In this document: positions 1 to 5,797 of the stretch, in pieces
Layout: each line of letters begins with the position of its first letter
Numbering within the stretch: position 1 is the stretch's first letter
NCBI GenBank assembly: GCA_016765255.1
Contig: JAESQI010000243.1
Span: 1-5,797 of the forward strand
Direction of reading: 5' to 3'
DNA from: Robiginitomaculum sp.
GTDB taxonomy: Bacteria > Pseudomonadota > Alphaproteobacteria > Caulobacterales > Maricaulaceae
DNA: 5,797 nt
Notes under the pieces: model-generated
Database searches by the model: none
What the model saw: only the letters and a program-made list of their open reading frames with translations
Told to the model about the DNA's origin: nothing
Translations under genes and position numbers: made by a program

Positions 1-516
1 CATGTACTGATTTCCCGATCCCGAGACGGAAACCTCGTGGCCTTTACATCCAAGTTTTTACGCCTTGGCGTCATAAGGGGTTCCCGCAAAAGCCGCCGTA
101 CAGATACCCATAAGCGCGGAGCAGGTGCTTTGCGCGAAATGGTGAAAATACTCAAAAACGGCGACGTTATTTTCATGACCCCCGACGGCCCAAGAGGCCC
201 GCGCATGCGTATGGGCGAAGGGCCATTGCGTCTCGCCCAATTAAGCGGCGCACCTGTGTTAGCTTACGGTCTCTCAACTTCGCGCCACCTAGTGTTTAAC
301 TCTTGGGATAGGTTTATGTTGCCCCTTCCCTTTGGGCGCGGGCAAATTATTTGGGCAGGCCCGATGACCATTCCCAGAAATGCCAGTGACGCTGATATTG
401 AAATTTTACGCTTAAAACTAGAAAACCTGCTCAATTCTGCAACGCAAGAAGCTGACACTTCTGTTGGAAATACCCCTATACTCCCCGCTGATATTCCCGT
501 AAAATTAAAATCATAA
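1..516 (+). CDS. DUF374 lysophospholipid acyltransferase family protein (5'-truncated)
   Basis: The reading frame is open from the first base, and the residues before the internal GTG at 37 (HVLISRSRDGN) already match the family, so the gene begins outside the window and only its C-terminal 171 residues are present. The DUF374 family is related to the glycerolipid and LpxL-type acyltransferases. Visible signatures in order are the LISRSRDG segment, VIRGSRKS, the hallmark TPDGPRGPR (bases 178-204), the LAQLSGAPVLAYG strand and NSWDRFMLPLPFGR. These correspond to the acceptor/acyl-donor site and the following beta strand of the fold. The usual HX4D/E-type motif would lie upstream of the window and cannot be checked. 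The protein probably acts at the inner membrane. Its place 43 bases ahead of waaA suggests a role in lipid A or phospholipid acylation, but the substrate is not shown by the sequence. Family assignment is firm; function is inferred. Confidence 0.9.
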   Translation, partial: HVLISRSRDGNLVAFTSKFLRLGVIRGSRKSRRTDTHKRGAGALREMVKILKNGDVIFMTPDGPRGPRMRMGEGPLRLAQLSGAPVLAYGLSTSRHLVFNSWDRFMLPLPFGRGQIIWAGPMTIPRNASDADIEILRLKLENLLNSATQEADTSVGNTPILPADIPVKLKS

Positions 517-546
517 GTCTGCTAGCCCCAAAAGAAACCTGACGCG

Positions 547-553
547 AAGGAGG
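547..553 (+). promoter_or_regulatory. Strong Shine-Dalgarno site of waaA
   Basis: AAGGAGG lies six bases before the ATG at 560. It is a near-perfect anti-16S match and by far the clearest ribosome binding site in the window. It fixes the waaA start and suggests that waaA is translated independently of the upstream gene, unlike lpxK and the last acyltransferase, whose starts touch the preceding stop codons. Confidence 0.8.
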
Positions 554-559
554 GTGTAA

Positions 560-1855
560 ATGAAAAAAACCCGACTTTTAAAAACCTATAGCGGGGCCAC
601 ACTTCTGCTCGCCCCCACTTTGCCGCTCTGGTTAAACCGCAGGGCTAACAAGGGTAAAGAAGATCCTGAACGTCTGTCGGAAAGAAAAGGCATTACCAAT
701 ATTACAAGGCCGCACGGCCCAGTGATCTGGATGCATGCTGCCAGTGTAGGCGAGTGGCAAATGTTGATGCCAATCATTCGTCGTATACTCTCAGAATACC
801 CAAATTTTCATATTGTTATTACAACAGGAACGGTGACCTCAGCGAACCTATTGGAAAAACAATTACCAGACAATGCCGTCCATCAATACGCGCCTGCGGA
901 TCACCCTAAAGCGGTCAGAAATTTCCTATCCCATTGGCAACCGGATATGGCGATATTTGCCGAGTCAGAGCTGTGGCCAAATATGATTATGATGGCCAAA
1001 GATTTAGGCATTCCTATGGCATTGATCAATGCCCGCATGAGTGCAAATTCCATTCAGCGCTGGGCCAAGCGCGGTAAAAAATCTGGTCAGGCTCTCTTGT
1101 CCTGTTTTGATCTTATCCTCGCCGCAGACACCCAAACTGCGGATGGTCTGAGTTGGCTCTTGGAACAAAATATTGAATGCGCGGGCAATTTAAAAGACGC
1201 CGCCCCTGCTTTGGATTATGATAAGAGCGATCTTAAAAAACTAAAGTCCGCACTCGTTGGTCGCGCTGTTTGGTGTGCCACCAGCACCCATAAGGGCGAA
1301 GAAGAATTGATTACCCAAGCCGCAATCTCCATAAAAAAATCCAAACCCAAGGCCCTGCTTATTTTGGCCCCCCGCCACCCCGAACGAGCAAAAGATGTAA
1401 AAGACATAGTGTCCAAAGCGGGGCTAAAACCTTTGCGCCGATCTTCACACCGCCTGCCGACACCCGAAACCGATGTGTATATTATTGACAATATGGGCGA
1501 GTTGGGACTTGTATACCGATTGGCGAAAATAGGCTTTATTGGAGGGTCATTAGTCAAAGGTTTATCGGGCCATAACCCGCTTGAACCCGCAAGGCTTGGA
1601 TGCGCCATAATTAGCGGTATTCATATTTCTAGCTTCGCCGAAGCCTATATGGCATTATTTTCCTATAACGGGGCCAAGCGGGTTTTACACACCGACGAAC
1701 TTGCACCAACCGTGCTTGATTTTTTCAATGACAATAAAGCCCGCAAACAACAAGTCGACGCCGCCTTTAATTATGCCAATAGTCGCGACGCGGTTTTAGA
1801 GTATGTTTGGGATCATCTCTCCCCGCTTCTGCCCAATCATAAAGAGAGCACTTAA
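560..1855 (+). CDS. waaA: 3-deoxy-D-manno-octulosonic acid (Kdo) transferase
   Basis: This GT-B glycosyltransferase moves Kdo from CMP-Kdo onto the lipid A precursor at the cytoplasmic face of the inner membrane. At 431 residues it has the usual family length. Residues about 11-26 form a short hydrophobic stretch followed by basic residues, in keeping with the N-terminal membrane anchor. HAASVGE (59-65) carries the glutamate, E65, that matches the catalytic base of characterised WaaA enzymes. ITTGT (87-91), FAESELWPN (133-141) and GNLK (209-212) complete the N-terminal domain. The C-terminal, CMP-Kdo-binding domain shows APRHPER (270-276) and GGSLV with SGHNPLEPA (328-344). The segment usually read as GPxxxNF is GIHISSF here (353-359), an unusual variant. 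The ATG at 560 is set by a strong ribosome binding site. The stop codon is immediately followed by the lpxK ATG, so the two are almost certainly cotranscribed. Whether it adds one or two Kdo residues cannot be read from the sequence. Confidence 0.97.
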   Translation: MKKTRLLKTYSGATLLLAPTLPLWLNRRANKGKEDPERLSERKGITNITRPHGPVIWMHAASVGEWQMLMPIIRRILSEYPNFHIVITTGTVTSANLLEKQLPDNAVHQYAPADHPKAVRNFLSHWQPDMAIFAESELWPNMIMMAKDLGIPMALINARMSANSIQRWAKRGKKSGQALLSCFDLILAADTQTADGLSWLLEQNIECAGNLKDAAPALDYDKSDLKKLKSALVGRAVWCATSTHKGEEELITQAAISIKKSKPKALLILAPRHPERAKDVKDIVSKAGLKPLRRSSHRLPTPETDVYIIDNMGELGLVYRLAKIGFIGGSLVKGLSGHNPLEPARLGCAIISGIHISSFAEAYMALFSYNGAKRVLHTDELAPTVLDFFNDNKARKQQVDAAFNYANSRDAVLEYVWDHLSPLLPNHKEST

Positions 1856-2854
1856 ATGCAGGCTCCTGAATTTTGGCAAATGAAAACTGGGCGCGGCGCA
1901 GCCCCTCTTTTACGCACCCTGCTGTCGCCGCTCGGATGGTTTTACGCCCGTACAACCGCCAAGCGCATTGAAGACGCCCAGCCATATGACCCAAATATTC
2001 CTGTTATCAGTGTCGGTAATGTCAGTGTTGGCGGTACGGGGAAAACACCAATTACTGCATACCTCCTCGAAAGCTTTACTCGTATGAATATCAATGCAGT
2101 TGCGCTCAGCCGTGGCTATGGCGGTACGGAAAAAGGCCCCGTGCGCGTCACTCCAAGGCATAGCGCCGCACAAATTGGCGACGAACCGCTTTTGCTTGCC
2201 AAGCGCGGGCCTGTCTGGGTTGCCCACAGCCGAAGTGACGGCGCCAAAGCAGCGAGAGCCCAAGGGGCACGCGTGATCATCATGGACGACGCCCACCAAA
2301 ACCCGTCCGTCAAAAAAACTCTGTCTTTACTCGTTGTTGACGCGGAAATTGGATTTGGCAATGAACACATATTCCCTGCTGGCCCCTTGCGAGAACCCGT
2401 CAAAGCAGCCTTGGCTCGCACGGACGCCGTCATTTTAGTAAAACCCTTTATTGATTTTCTCCCTGATGCTGATCTGGTTTCGCAGCTCAAAAACATACCT
2501 GTAATTAACGCATATTTTATTCCAAAAACTAAAATGCCAGAGGGTAAATTATATGCTTTCGCGGGTATTGGCAGGCCAAATAAATTCTTTGATGCCTTAA
2601 TACGCCACGGTGCAACACTCGTAGAGAGCCTACCATTTTCCAATCATTACAAATATAAAGACACCGATATGAAAGATTTGATGGAGCTTTCTGGCGAATA
2701 TGGTGCCAAGCTCATTACAACTGAAAAAGATTATATGCGTATTCCGCCGCCGTATAAAAAACATATCCATATGTGGCCAATTGCCATTGCCTTCGAAGAC
2801 GAATTGAGCCTACGCAGATTACTGCATCCGATTATTGAAGCTGCAAAATTCTAA
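1856..2854 (+). CDS. lpxK: Tetraacyldisaccharide 4'-kinase
   Basis: LpxK phosphorylates the 4' position of the tetraacyl disaccharide to give lipid IVA, just before Kdo addition, as a membrane-associated P-loop kinase. The length of 332 residues is normal. Residues 16-32 form the amphipathic N-terminal region seen in the family. The Walker A loop is GNVSVGGTGKTP (54-65, K63), followed by SRGYGG (85-90), GDEPLLLAKR (108-117), FPAGPLREP (173-181), AGIGRPNKFF (236-245) and TTEKDYMR (288-295). Two motifs are altered. The usual DDGxQ reads DDAHQN (144-149), with both aspartates kept. The usual F-x-D-H reads FSNHY (261-265), with the histidine kept and Asn in place of Asp. The catalytic Lys, Asp and His positions remain, so the enzyme is probably active. 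Only a weak purine run precedes the ATG, which directly follows the waaA stop, so translational coupling is likely. It overlaps the next gene by one base. Confidence 0.96.
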   Translation: MQAPEFWQMKTGRGAAPLLRTLLSPLGWFYARTTAKRIEDAQPYDPNIPVISVGNVSVGGTGKTPITAYLLESFTRMNINAVALSRGYGGTEKGPVRVTPRHSAAQIGDEPLLLAKRGPVWVAHSRSDGAKAARAQGARVIIMDDAHQNPSVKKTLSLLVVDAEIGFGNEHIFPAGPLREPVKAALARTDAVILVKPFIDFLPDADLVSQLKNIPVINAYFIPKTKMPEGKLYAFAGIGRPNKFFDALIRHGATLVESLPFSNHYKYKDTDMKDLMELSGEYGAKLITTEKDYMRIPPPYKKHIHMWPIAIAFEDELSLRRLLHPIIEAAKF

Positions 2855-3762
2855 TGGCGAGCTTTCGGAAGCATATAGTTTGGCGGTTTGAGGTTTTAGC
2901 CTATGATTTTTTTCGCCTCCTCATGATCCCCTTTACTTTTGATCAGGTATCCGCGTTTTTTGGCAAGGCCCTTGCATGGATTGGCCCAAAAACCAGCAAA
3001 CACCACATTGCTCGGACAGGTATGCACCTCGCCTTCCCAGACGCAAGTGAAGAACAAATAGAGAGCTGGCTACACGAAAGCTGGAACCGGCTTGGCAGAA
3101 CATTTGGCGAATTTCCATTACTCGGTCGGGTCAAAGTATTTGATAAAAATTCGCGAGTTGAAGTGATTGGGCTAGAACATTTGGAAACTTTAAAACGCGA
3201 AGGCAAAGGCGCTGTGCTTGTCTCTGGCCATTTTGCCAATTGGGAAATTATGGCCGCCGTATTTTCTCAAGCAGACCTGCCCATTCGGGTGACATACCGC
3301 CCGACCAATAATCCCTATTTCGACAAACGTATTCGTAGCCAGCGCGCCGCATACGGCATTAAATTGATGGTGGCAAAGTCAGGCGCAAAGGGCGCGAAAG
3401 AATTGATAAAAGCTCTTCGGTCAGGACAAAGCATCGCACTGCTCAACGATCAAAAATTTAATGAGGGTATCGAAGTCCCTTTTTTCGGGGTAGGGGCGAT
3501 GACGGCACCTGGTCCAACAAGACTGGCGCTCAAAACGGGTGCGCCGCTGATCCCAATGTCCATAATTCGATTGCGCGGCGCTAAATTTCGCGTGCACATC
3601 CACGAGGCTATCCCCTTGCAAAACACTGGGAATACAAATGCGGATGTCAGAGACGGCGTTCAAAAAATAACTTCATTTATAGAAAATCATATACGCGCCC
3701 ACCCGACCGATTGGTTTTGGGTTCACAGACGTTGGCCTGATAAAATTTATCAAAAACCATAG
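2854..3762 (+). CDS. LpxL/HtrB-family lipid A secondary acyltransferase
   Basis: The 302-residue protein belongs to the lysophospholipid/lipid A acyltransferase family, whose members transfer an acyl chain from acyl-ACP onto Kdo-lipid IVA at the inner membrane. The catalytic HX4E motif is HFANWE (H126, E131), inside VLVSGHFANWE. Further family marks are YRPTNNPY (148-155), the LNDQKF block (197-202), APGPTRLALKTGAPLIP (208-224) and the C-terminal HPTDWFWVHRRW (283-294). An N-terminal amphipathic or hydrophobic stretch (about 10-26) would associate it with the membrane. The start is the ATG overlapping the lpxK stop as TAATG; there is no strong ribosome binding site, so coupled reinitiation is expected. 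The position after waaA and lpxK supports a lipid A substrate. The chain length and the position acylated (LpxL-like or LpxM-like) cannot be told from sequence, so no symbol is given. It is the last gene of the operon, followed by a probable terminator. Confidence 0.92.
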   Translation: MASFRKHIVWRFEVLAYDFFRLLMIPFTFDQVSAFFGKALAWIGPKTSKHHIARTGMHLAFPDASEEQIESWLHESWNRLGRTFGEFPLLGRVKVFDKNSRVEVIGLEHLETLKREGKGAVLVSGHFANWEIMAAVFSQADLPIRVTYRPTNNPYFDKRIRSQRAAYGIKLMVAKSGAKGAKELIKALRSGQSIALLNDQKFNEGIEVPFFGVGAMTAPGPTRLALKTGAPLIPMSIIRLRGAKFRVHIHEAIPLQNTGNTNADVRDGVQKITSFIENHIRAHPTDWFWVHRRWPDKIYQKP

Positions 3763-3811
3763 AGGGTTAATTAAGTTCATGTTAACGGGTTGGGTGTTTA
3801 ACAACAAAGTA

Positions 3812-3871
3812 GGGCCGTGGCGAAACATTGATTGATGTGGGACAATTAAAGTCTGCCACGGCTCCATTTTT
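3812..3871 (+). terminator. Probable Rho-independent terminator of the lipid A operon
   Basis: The arm GGGCCGTGGC (3812-3821) pairs with GCCACGGCTC (3855-3864). Eight of the pairs are perfect and GC-rich, plus one G-U and one G-C. TTTTT follows at 3867-3871. The loop is unusually long, 33 bases, but contains ATTG and CAAT segments that could form a small inner helix. It lies 50 bases beyond the stop of the last acyltransferase gene, between convergent genes. On the opposite strand the flank is only moderately T-rich, so bidirectional action is uncertain. Confidence 0.6.
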
Positions 3872-3875
3872 CCAA

Positions 3876-3982
3876 TACATATTGTTTTAATTATTTTTCT
3901 GGGTAATTATATCCCCCTAATTCCTAAGGGAAGTGCCGCACATCCTGTGCTTGTCTCTAAATACATTAATACACAATATGTA
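3876..3982. repeat. Distant AT-rich inverted repeat in the intergenic region
   Basis: TACATATTGT at 3876-3885 is the exact reverse complement of ACAATATGTA at 3973-3982. The ten-base arms are separated by 87 bases. The arms are AT-rich and lie between convergent genes, past the terminator. The match could be chance; no function is assigned. Nothing coding was seen between the arms. Confidence 0.3.
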
Positions 3983-3999
3983 CTAATCCAAGGTTAACT

Positions 4000-4016
4000 T
4001 TTAGAGTTGCTCTAAA
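4000..4016. repeat. Short perfect hairpin just past the HxlR gene
   Basis: TTTAGAG and CTCTAAA form a perfect seven-base inverted repeat around a three-base centre, TTG on the + strand. It starts four bases past the stop codon of the - strand regulator gene. It could be the hairpin of a terminator for that gene, but no T-run follows on the - strand, so it would be weak or may instead act in RNA 3'-end stability. A protein-binding site is another possibility. Confidence 0.4.
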
Positions 4017-4020
4017 CTAT

Positions 4021-4512
4021 TTATGCAACATTTTGCGTGTCAACAATTAGAGTAGCCATTTTCCCAGCATCTGGGTTTAATGTTAGCTCAACGTCCATAG
4101 ACGTTAAGTCATCATCATCACACCTCATGCAATATAGTTTTACTTCAACCTTACCACCACAAACCGCGTGCCTATTGGTTATTGGCGTATCTTCCTTCGT
4201 CAAGAATTGTTCTCCCCATGACGCAAGCCCTACAATGATTGGACGGAGTTTGAGACACATTTCTGTGGGCAGATACTCAAAATGTTTAGAGTTTTCTTTG
4301 TAAGGTTTTTTCTCAAAAACCCCTGCCGATACTAAGCGGTCCAATTTGGTCTTGAGTAAATTTCGGTTAATTCCCAAATGTCTTTCAATTTGATTAAACC
4401 GGCTAAACCCAGTCATGCACCCTGTAATAATCATCAATGCCCAATGATCTCCAACAAGATCAAGAGCATTTGCCAAAGACGACTTTTCATTTACAATTTT
4501 TGCCCAACTCAT
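4021..4512 (-). CDS. HxlR-family winged helix-turn-helix transcriptional regulator
   Basis: The protein (163 residues from this start) has the HxlR pattern. A leading helix reads SSLANALDLVGDHWALMII, followed by FSRFNQIERHLGINRNLLKTKL (helix-turn-helix), LDRLVSAGVFEKKPY and the wing up to HFEYLPTE, then the dimer helix with SWGEQFL. The Cys usually found just before the ALDLVGD segment is absent (Ser here). The C-terminal third holds His115 and Cys118, then Cys128 and Cys131, spaced H-x2-C-x9-C-x2-C like a small zinc ribbon. I chose the ATG at 4512 because GGGGG lies nine bases upstream; the in-frame ATG at 4533 would add seven residues but has no evident ribosome binding site. The gene is 64 bases downstream of the chorismate mutase gene on the same strand and could be cotranscribed or have its own promoter; I found no convincing one. 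Hand counts of three sequence lines give about 39% GC, lower than neighbouring genes. Its ligand and targets are unknown. Confidence 0.85.
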   Translation of the reverse strand: MSWAKIVNEKSSLANALDLVGDHWALMIITGCMTGFSRFNQIERHLGINRNLLKTKLDRLVSAGVFEKKPYKENSKHFEYLPTEMCLKLRPIIVGLASWGEQFLTKEDTPITNRHAVCGGKVEVKLYCMRCDDDDLTSMDVELTLNPDAGKMATLIVDTQNVA

Positions 4513-4576
4513 AATTCCGCACCCCCGAATCATTTGCCGAACAATAGCACGATCTAGTAATGTAAAAAGGAGAAAA

Positions 4577-4897
4577 TTATTCTGGAGTTCTCATCCTGTC
4601 CCATTGTTTAAATTCATAGGCAATGGATTGTTTTATCAATTCGCGCCAAACAGGTTCTGCAATGTCGACACTGAGGCCCGCCTCAATGGCAGCGGCCTTA
4701 ACTTTGCTAATAACATCTTCGATACGGACACTATCATGGACGGCGTCACGGTCATTTTTAATGCGAGCCGCCGCCTCCATAAATCCCTGCCTTTGACAAA
4801 TGAGCGCGACCAATTTGAGGTCAAGGGCATCAACACCAAGGCGAACCTCGGCCATGGTTTGGCAATCTTTAGCAGGTTTAGTCATTTGCGTCTTCAT
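4577..4897 (-). CDS. Chorismate mutase, AroQ type, PchB-like
   Basis: This is a 106-residue all-helical AroQ-fold protein. Chorismate mutases convert chorismate to prephenate on the Phe/Tyr route; the related PchB is an isochorismate-pyruvate lyase with side mutase activity. The N-terminus, DCQTMAEVR (11-19) followed by VDALD, resembles PchB. The active-site basic residues are present: R19, R36 in ICQRQGFMEAA, K47 in RIKND and R58 in HDSVRIED. By a hand alignment, E95 in IAYEFKQW falls where E. coli mutase has Gln88 and PchB has Gln90; other mutases use Glu there, which favours mutase activity over lyase activity but does not prove it. No pch or salicylate genes are visible nearby. The start at 4897 overlaps the upstream peptidase gene by 20 bases. 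The ATG at 4885 gives an 8-base ATGACTAA overlap and lines up better with PchB; neither has a good ribosome binding site. Translation is probably coupled to the peptidase gene. Confidence 0.85.
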   Translation of the reverse strand: MKTQMTKPAKDCQTMAEVRLGVDALDLKLVALICQRQGFMEAAARIKNDRDAVHDSVRIEDVISKVKAAAIEAGLSVDIAEPVWRELIKQSIAYEFKQWDRMRTPE

Positions 4898-5783
4898 GGG
4901 AAGGCCATTCCGTCAAGAGTTCTGGGTCAAGGTGGCGATTACGCCATTTAAGACGCCAACACAAGTGCGGGCCTGTGGAGCGGCCTTTAGAGCCAACTTC
5001 GCCGAGTTTTTCGCCGCGCTTGACCATTTGCCCGGGTGTCACATCAATGGCGCTCATATGCAAATACATGGAGATCAATCCCTGCCCGTGATCCAGCAAA
5101 ACCATCGCCCCTTCAAAATAAAGATCATCATCAGCAAGGCTGACAACTCCGTCCGCAGGCGCGTAAATCGGTGTGCCGACAGGGGCGGCTATATCGACCC
5201 CGTAATGGGGTTTCTTTTTGATGCCGTTGAGAATCCGCTGCGCCCCAAAGGGTGAGGTTTTTACAAAACTTTTAAGCGGATACGTAAACCCGTCCCGAAA
5301 CCACATGGTTTGTTCGCGAGACGCAAAGCCAATTTTCTTGCGCGCTGACGAGCTTCGAATACGAACCAGTTGCGCTTTGGAATAGTTGGAAACTTGCGAA
5401 GGCGGTAGACCGTCAATGCGGGAGATGGTGTATTTTCGGGGGGTGATCTTAAATGTCTGTTCTGCAGTTATATCACCAGAACTTGACTTTATGGTTACTG
5501 CAGTATCTGAGTCACGATCAAACCCAAATACGACAAGACCATGACCATCCGCTTTTGCTTTCATGTCACCCACATGAATATTTGCAAATGGCAAAGTTTT
5601 ACAAATGACCATACCGCCTTGCTCAAACACGCCTTGGCAATTTAAATGTAAGTCGCTCGTTTTAACGATCTCTACAAACGGGGTATCTATATGGGTGATT
5701 TGTGCACTGCTTTCAACTTGCCCACATGCTGCCAAGAAAAACAAAAATACAAAACCAAATAAATGCCGTATCCCCTCACCCAT
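4878..5783 (-). CDS. M23-family metallopeptidase lipoprotein
   Basis: This is a 301-residue predicted lipoprotein. It has a short basic n-region (R6, H7), a Phe-rich hydrophobic core (8-16) and the lipobox LAAC with Cys20, followed by Gly21. An N-terminal beta-rich region (about 30-115) includes QGGMVICKTLP and VFGFDRDSD, as I recall for alphaproteobacterial homologues. The LytM/M23 domain spans about 178-290: HYGVD (H193, D197) gives two zinc ligands, YLHM (H242) is a catalytic His, and GPHLCW carries catalytic H273, with Cys275 where the third zinc ligand is usually His. LDPELL follows. M23 enzymes cut peptidoglycan cross-bridges or peptides; some homologues lack activity and serve as amidase activators. 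The retained His and Asp residues argue for an active site. The ATG at 5783 lacks a clear ribosome binding site, and the frame stays open to the window edge, so a start further upstream is possible. The gene overlaps the downstream mutase gene. Confidence 0.9.
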   Translation of the reverse strand: MGEGIRHLFGFVFLFFLAACGQVESSAQITHIDTPFVEIVKTSDLHLNCQGVFEQGGMVICKTLPFANIHVGDMKAKADGHGLVVFGFDRDSDTAVTIKSSSGDITAEQTFKITPRKYTISRIDGLPPSQVSNYSKAQLVRIRSSSARKKIGFASREQTMWFRDGFTYPLKSFVKTSPFGAQRILNGIKKKPHYGVDIAAPVGTPIYAPADGVVSLADDDLYFEGAMVLLDHGQGLISMYLHMSAIDVTPGQMVKRGEKLGEVGSKGRSTGPHLCWRLKWRNRHLDPELLTEWPSHEDAND

Positions 5784-5797
5784 CCGCTCATACCCGC

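Noticed and set aside
3780..3803. Six-base hairpin TGTTAA/TTAACA with a 12-base loop just after the last acyltransferase gene.
   Set aside because: It is short and AT-only apart from one pair, with no T-run following. The stronger stem at 3812-3871 explains termination better.
4037..4303. Open frame of 88 codons on the + strand across the regulator gene.
   Set aside because: It lies antisense inside the HxlR gene, whose protein has clear family motifs. The + strand translation resembles nothing recognisable.
4513..4576. Possible promoter for the HxlR gene (TTTACA ... TATTGT on the - strand).
   Set aside because: The spacing is about 14 bases, too short for a standard promoter, and neither box is a good match.
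4559..4600. Weak GAGAA/TTCTC stem followed by TTTTT on the - strand, as a possible terminator of the chorismate mutase gene.
   Set aside because: The stem is only five bases, AT-biased, and begins inside the coding end of the gene. It is too weak to call.
4604..5255. Two overlapping + strand open frames (4604-4951 and 4800-5255).
   Set aside because: Both are shadows of the chorismate mutase and M23 peptidase genes on the - strand, which have convincing active-site motifs.
5788..5797. Possible 3' end of an upstream gene on the - strand, ending in TGA at 5788-5790.
   Set aside because: Only two codons would be visible, so no product can be supported. The same bases may belong to an extended peptidase start.

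Overview
The window looks like a piece of a Gram-negative, probably alphaproteobacterial, chromosome of moderate GC content. Two things suggest this: a lipid A/Kdo assembly operon (DUF374-type acyltransferase, waaA, lpxK, LpxL-like acyltransferase), and a lipoprotein M23 peptidase of a type I associate with Alphaproteobacteria. No phylogenetic test was possible, so the assignment rests on motif recognition.

Left half (1-3762, + strand): four genes run head to tail. A 5'-truncated DUF374 acyltransferase is followed after 43 bases by waaA (Kdo transferase), which has a strong ribosome binding site. The waaA stop abuts the lpxK start (lipid A 4'-kinase), and the lpxK stop overlaps by one base the start of an LpxL/HtrB-type acyltransferase. 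Together they cover the late steps of Kdo-lipid A synthesis at the inner membrane: 4'-phosphorylation, Kdo addition and secondary acylation. The block ends in a 258-base convergent intergenic region (3763-4020). That region holds a likely terminator with a long loop (3812-3871) and two other inverted repeats, and I see no gene in it.

Right half (4021-5783, - strand), read in its own direction: an M23-family lipoprotein peptidase acting on the periplasmic cell wall, then a small PchB-like AroQ chorismate mutase overlapping the end of the peptidase gene, then an HxlR-family winged-helix regulator with a Cys/His-rich tail. The regulator is separated by a short gap and looks more AT-rich than its neighbours.

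Most of the window is ordinary core envelope and metabolism genes. I see no mobile element, CRISPR array, RNA gene or clearly new system. The points worth a second look are local: altered conserved motifs in LpxK and WaaA, a Cys at a zinc-ligand position of the M23 peptidase, the pairing of a cell-wall peptidase with a chorismate mutase, and the HxlR protein that lacks the family's N-terminal Cys but has a zinc-ribbon-like C-terminus.
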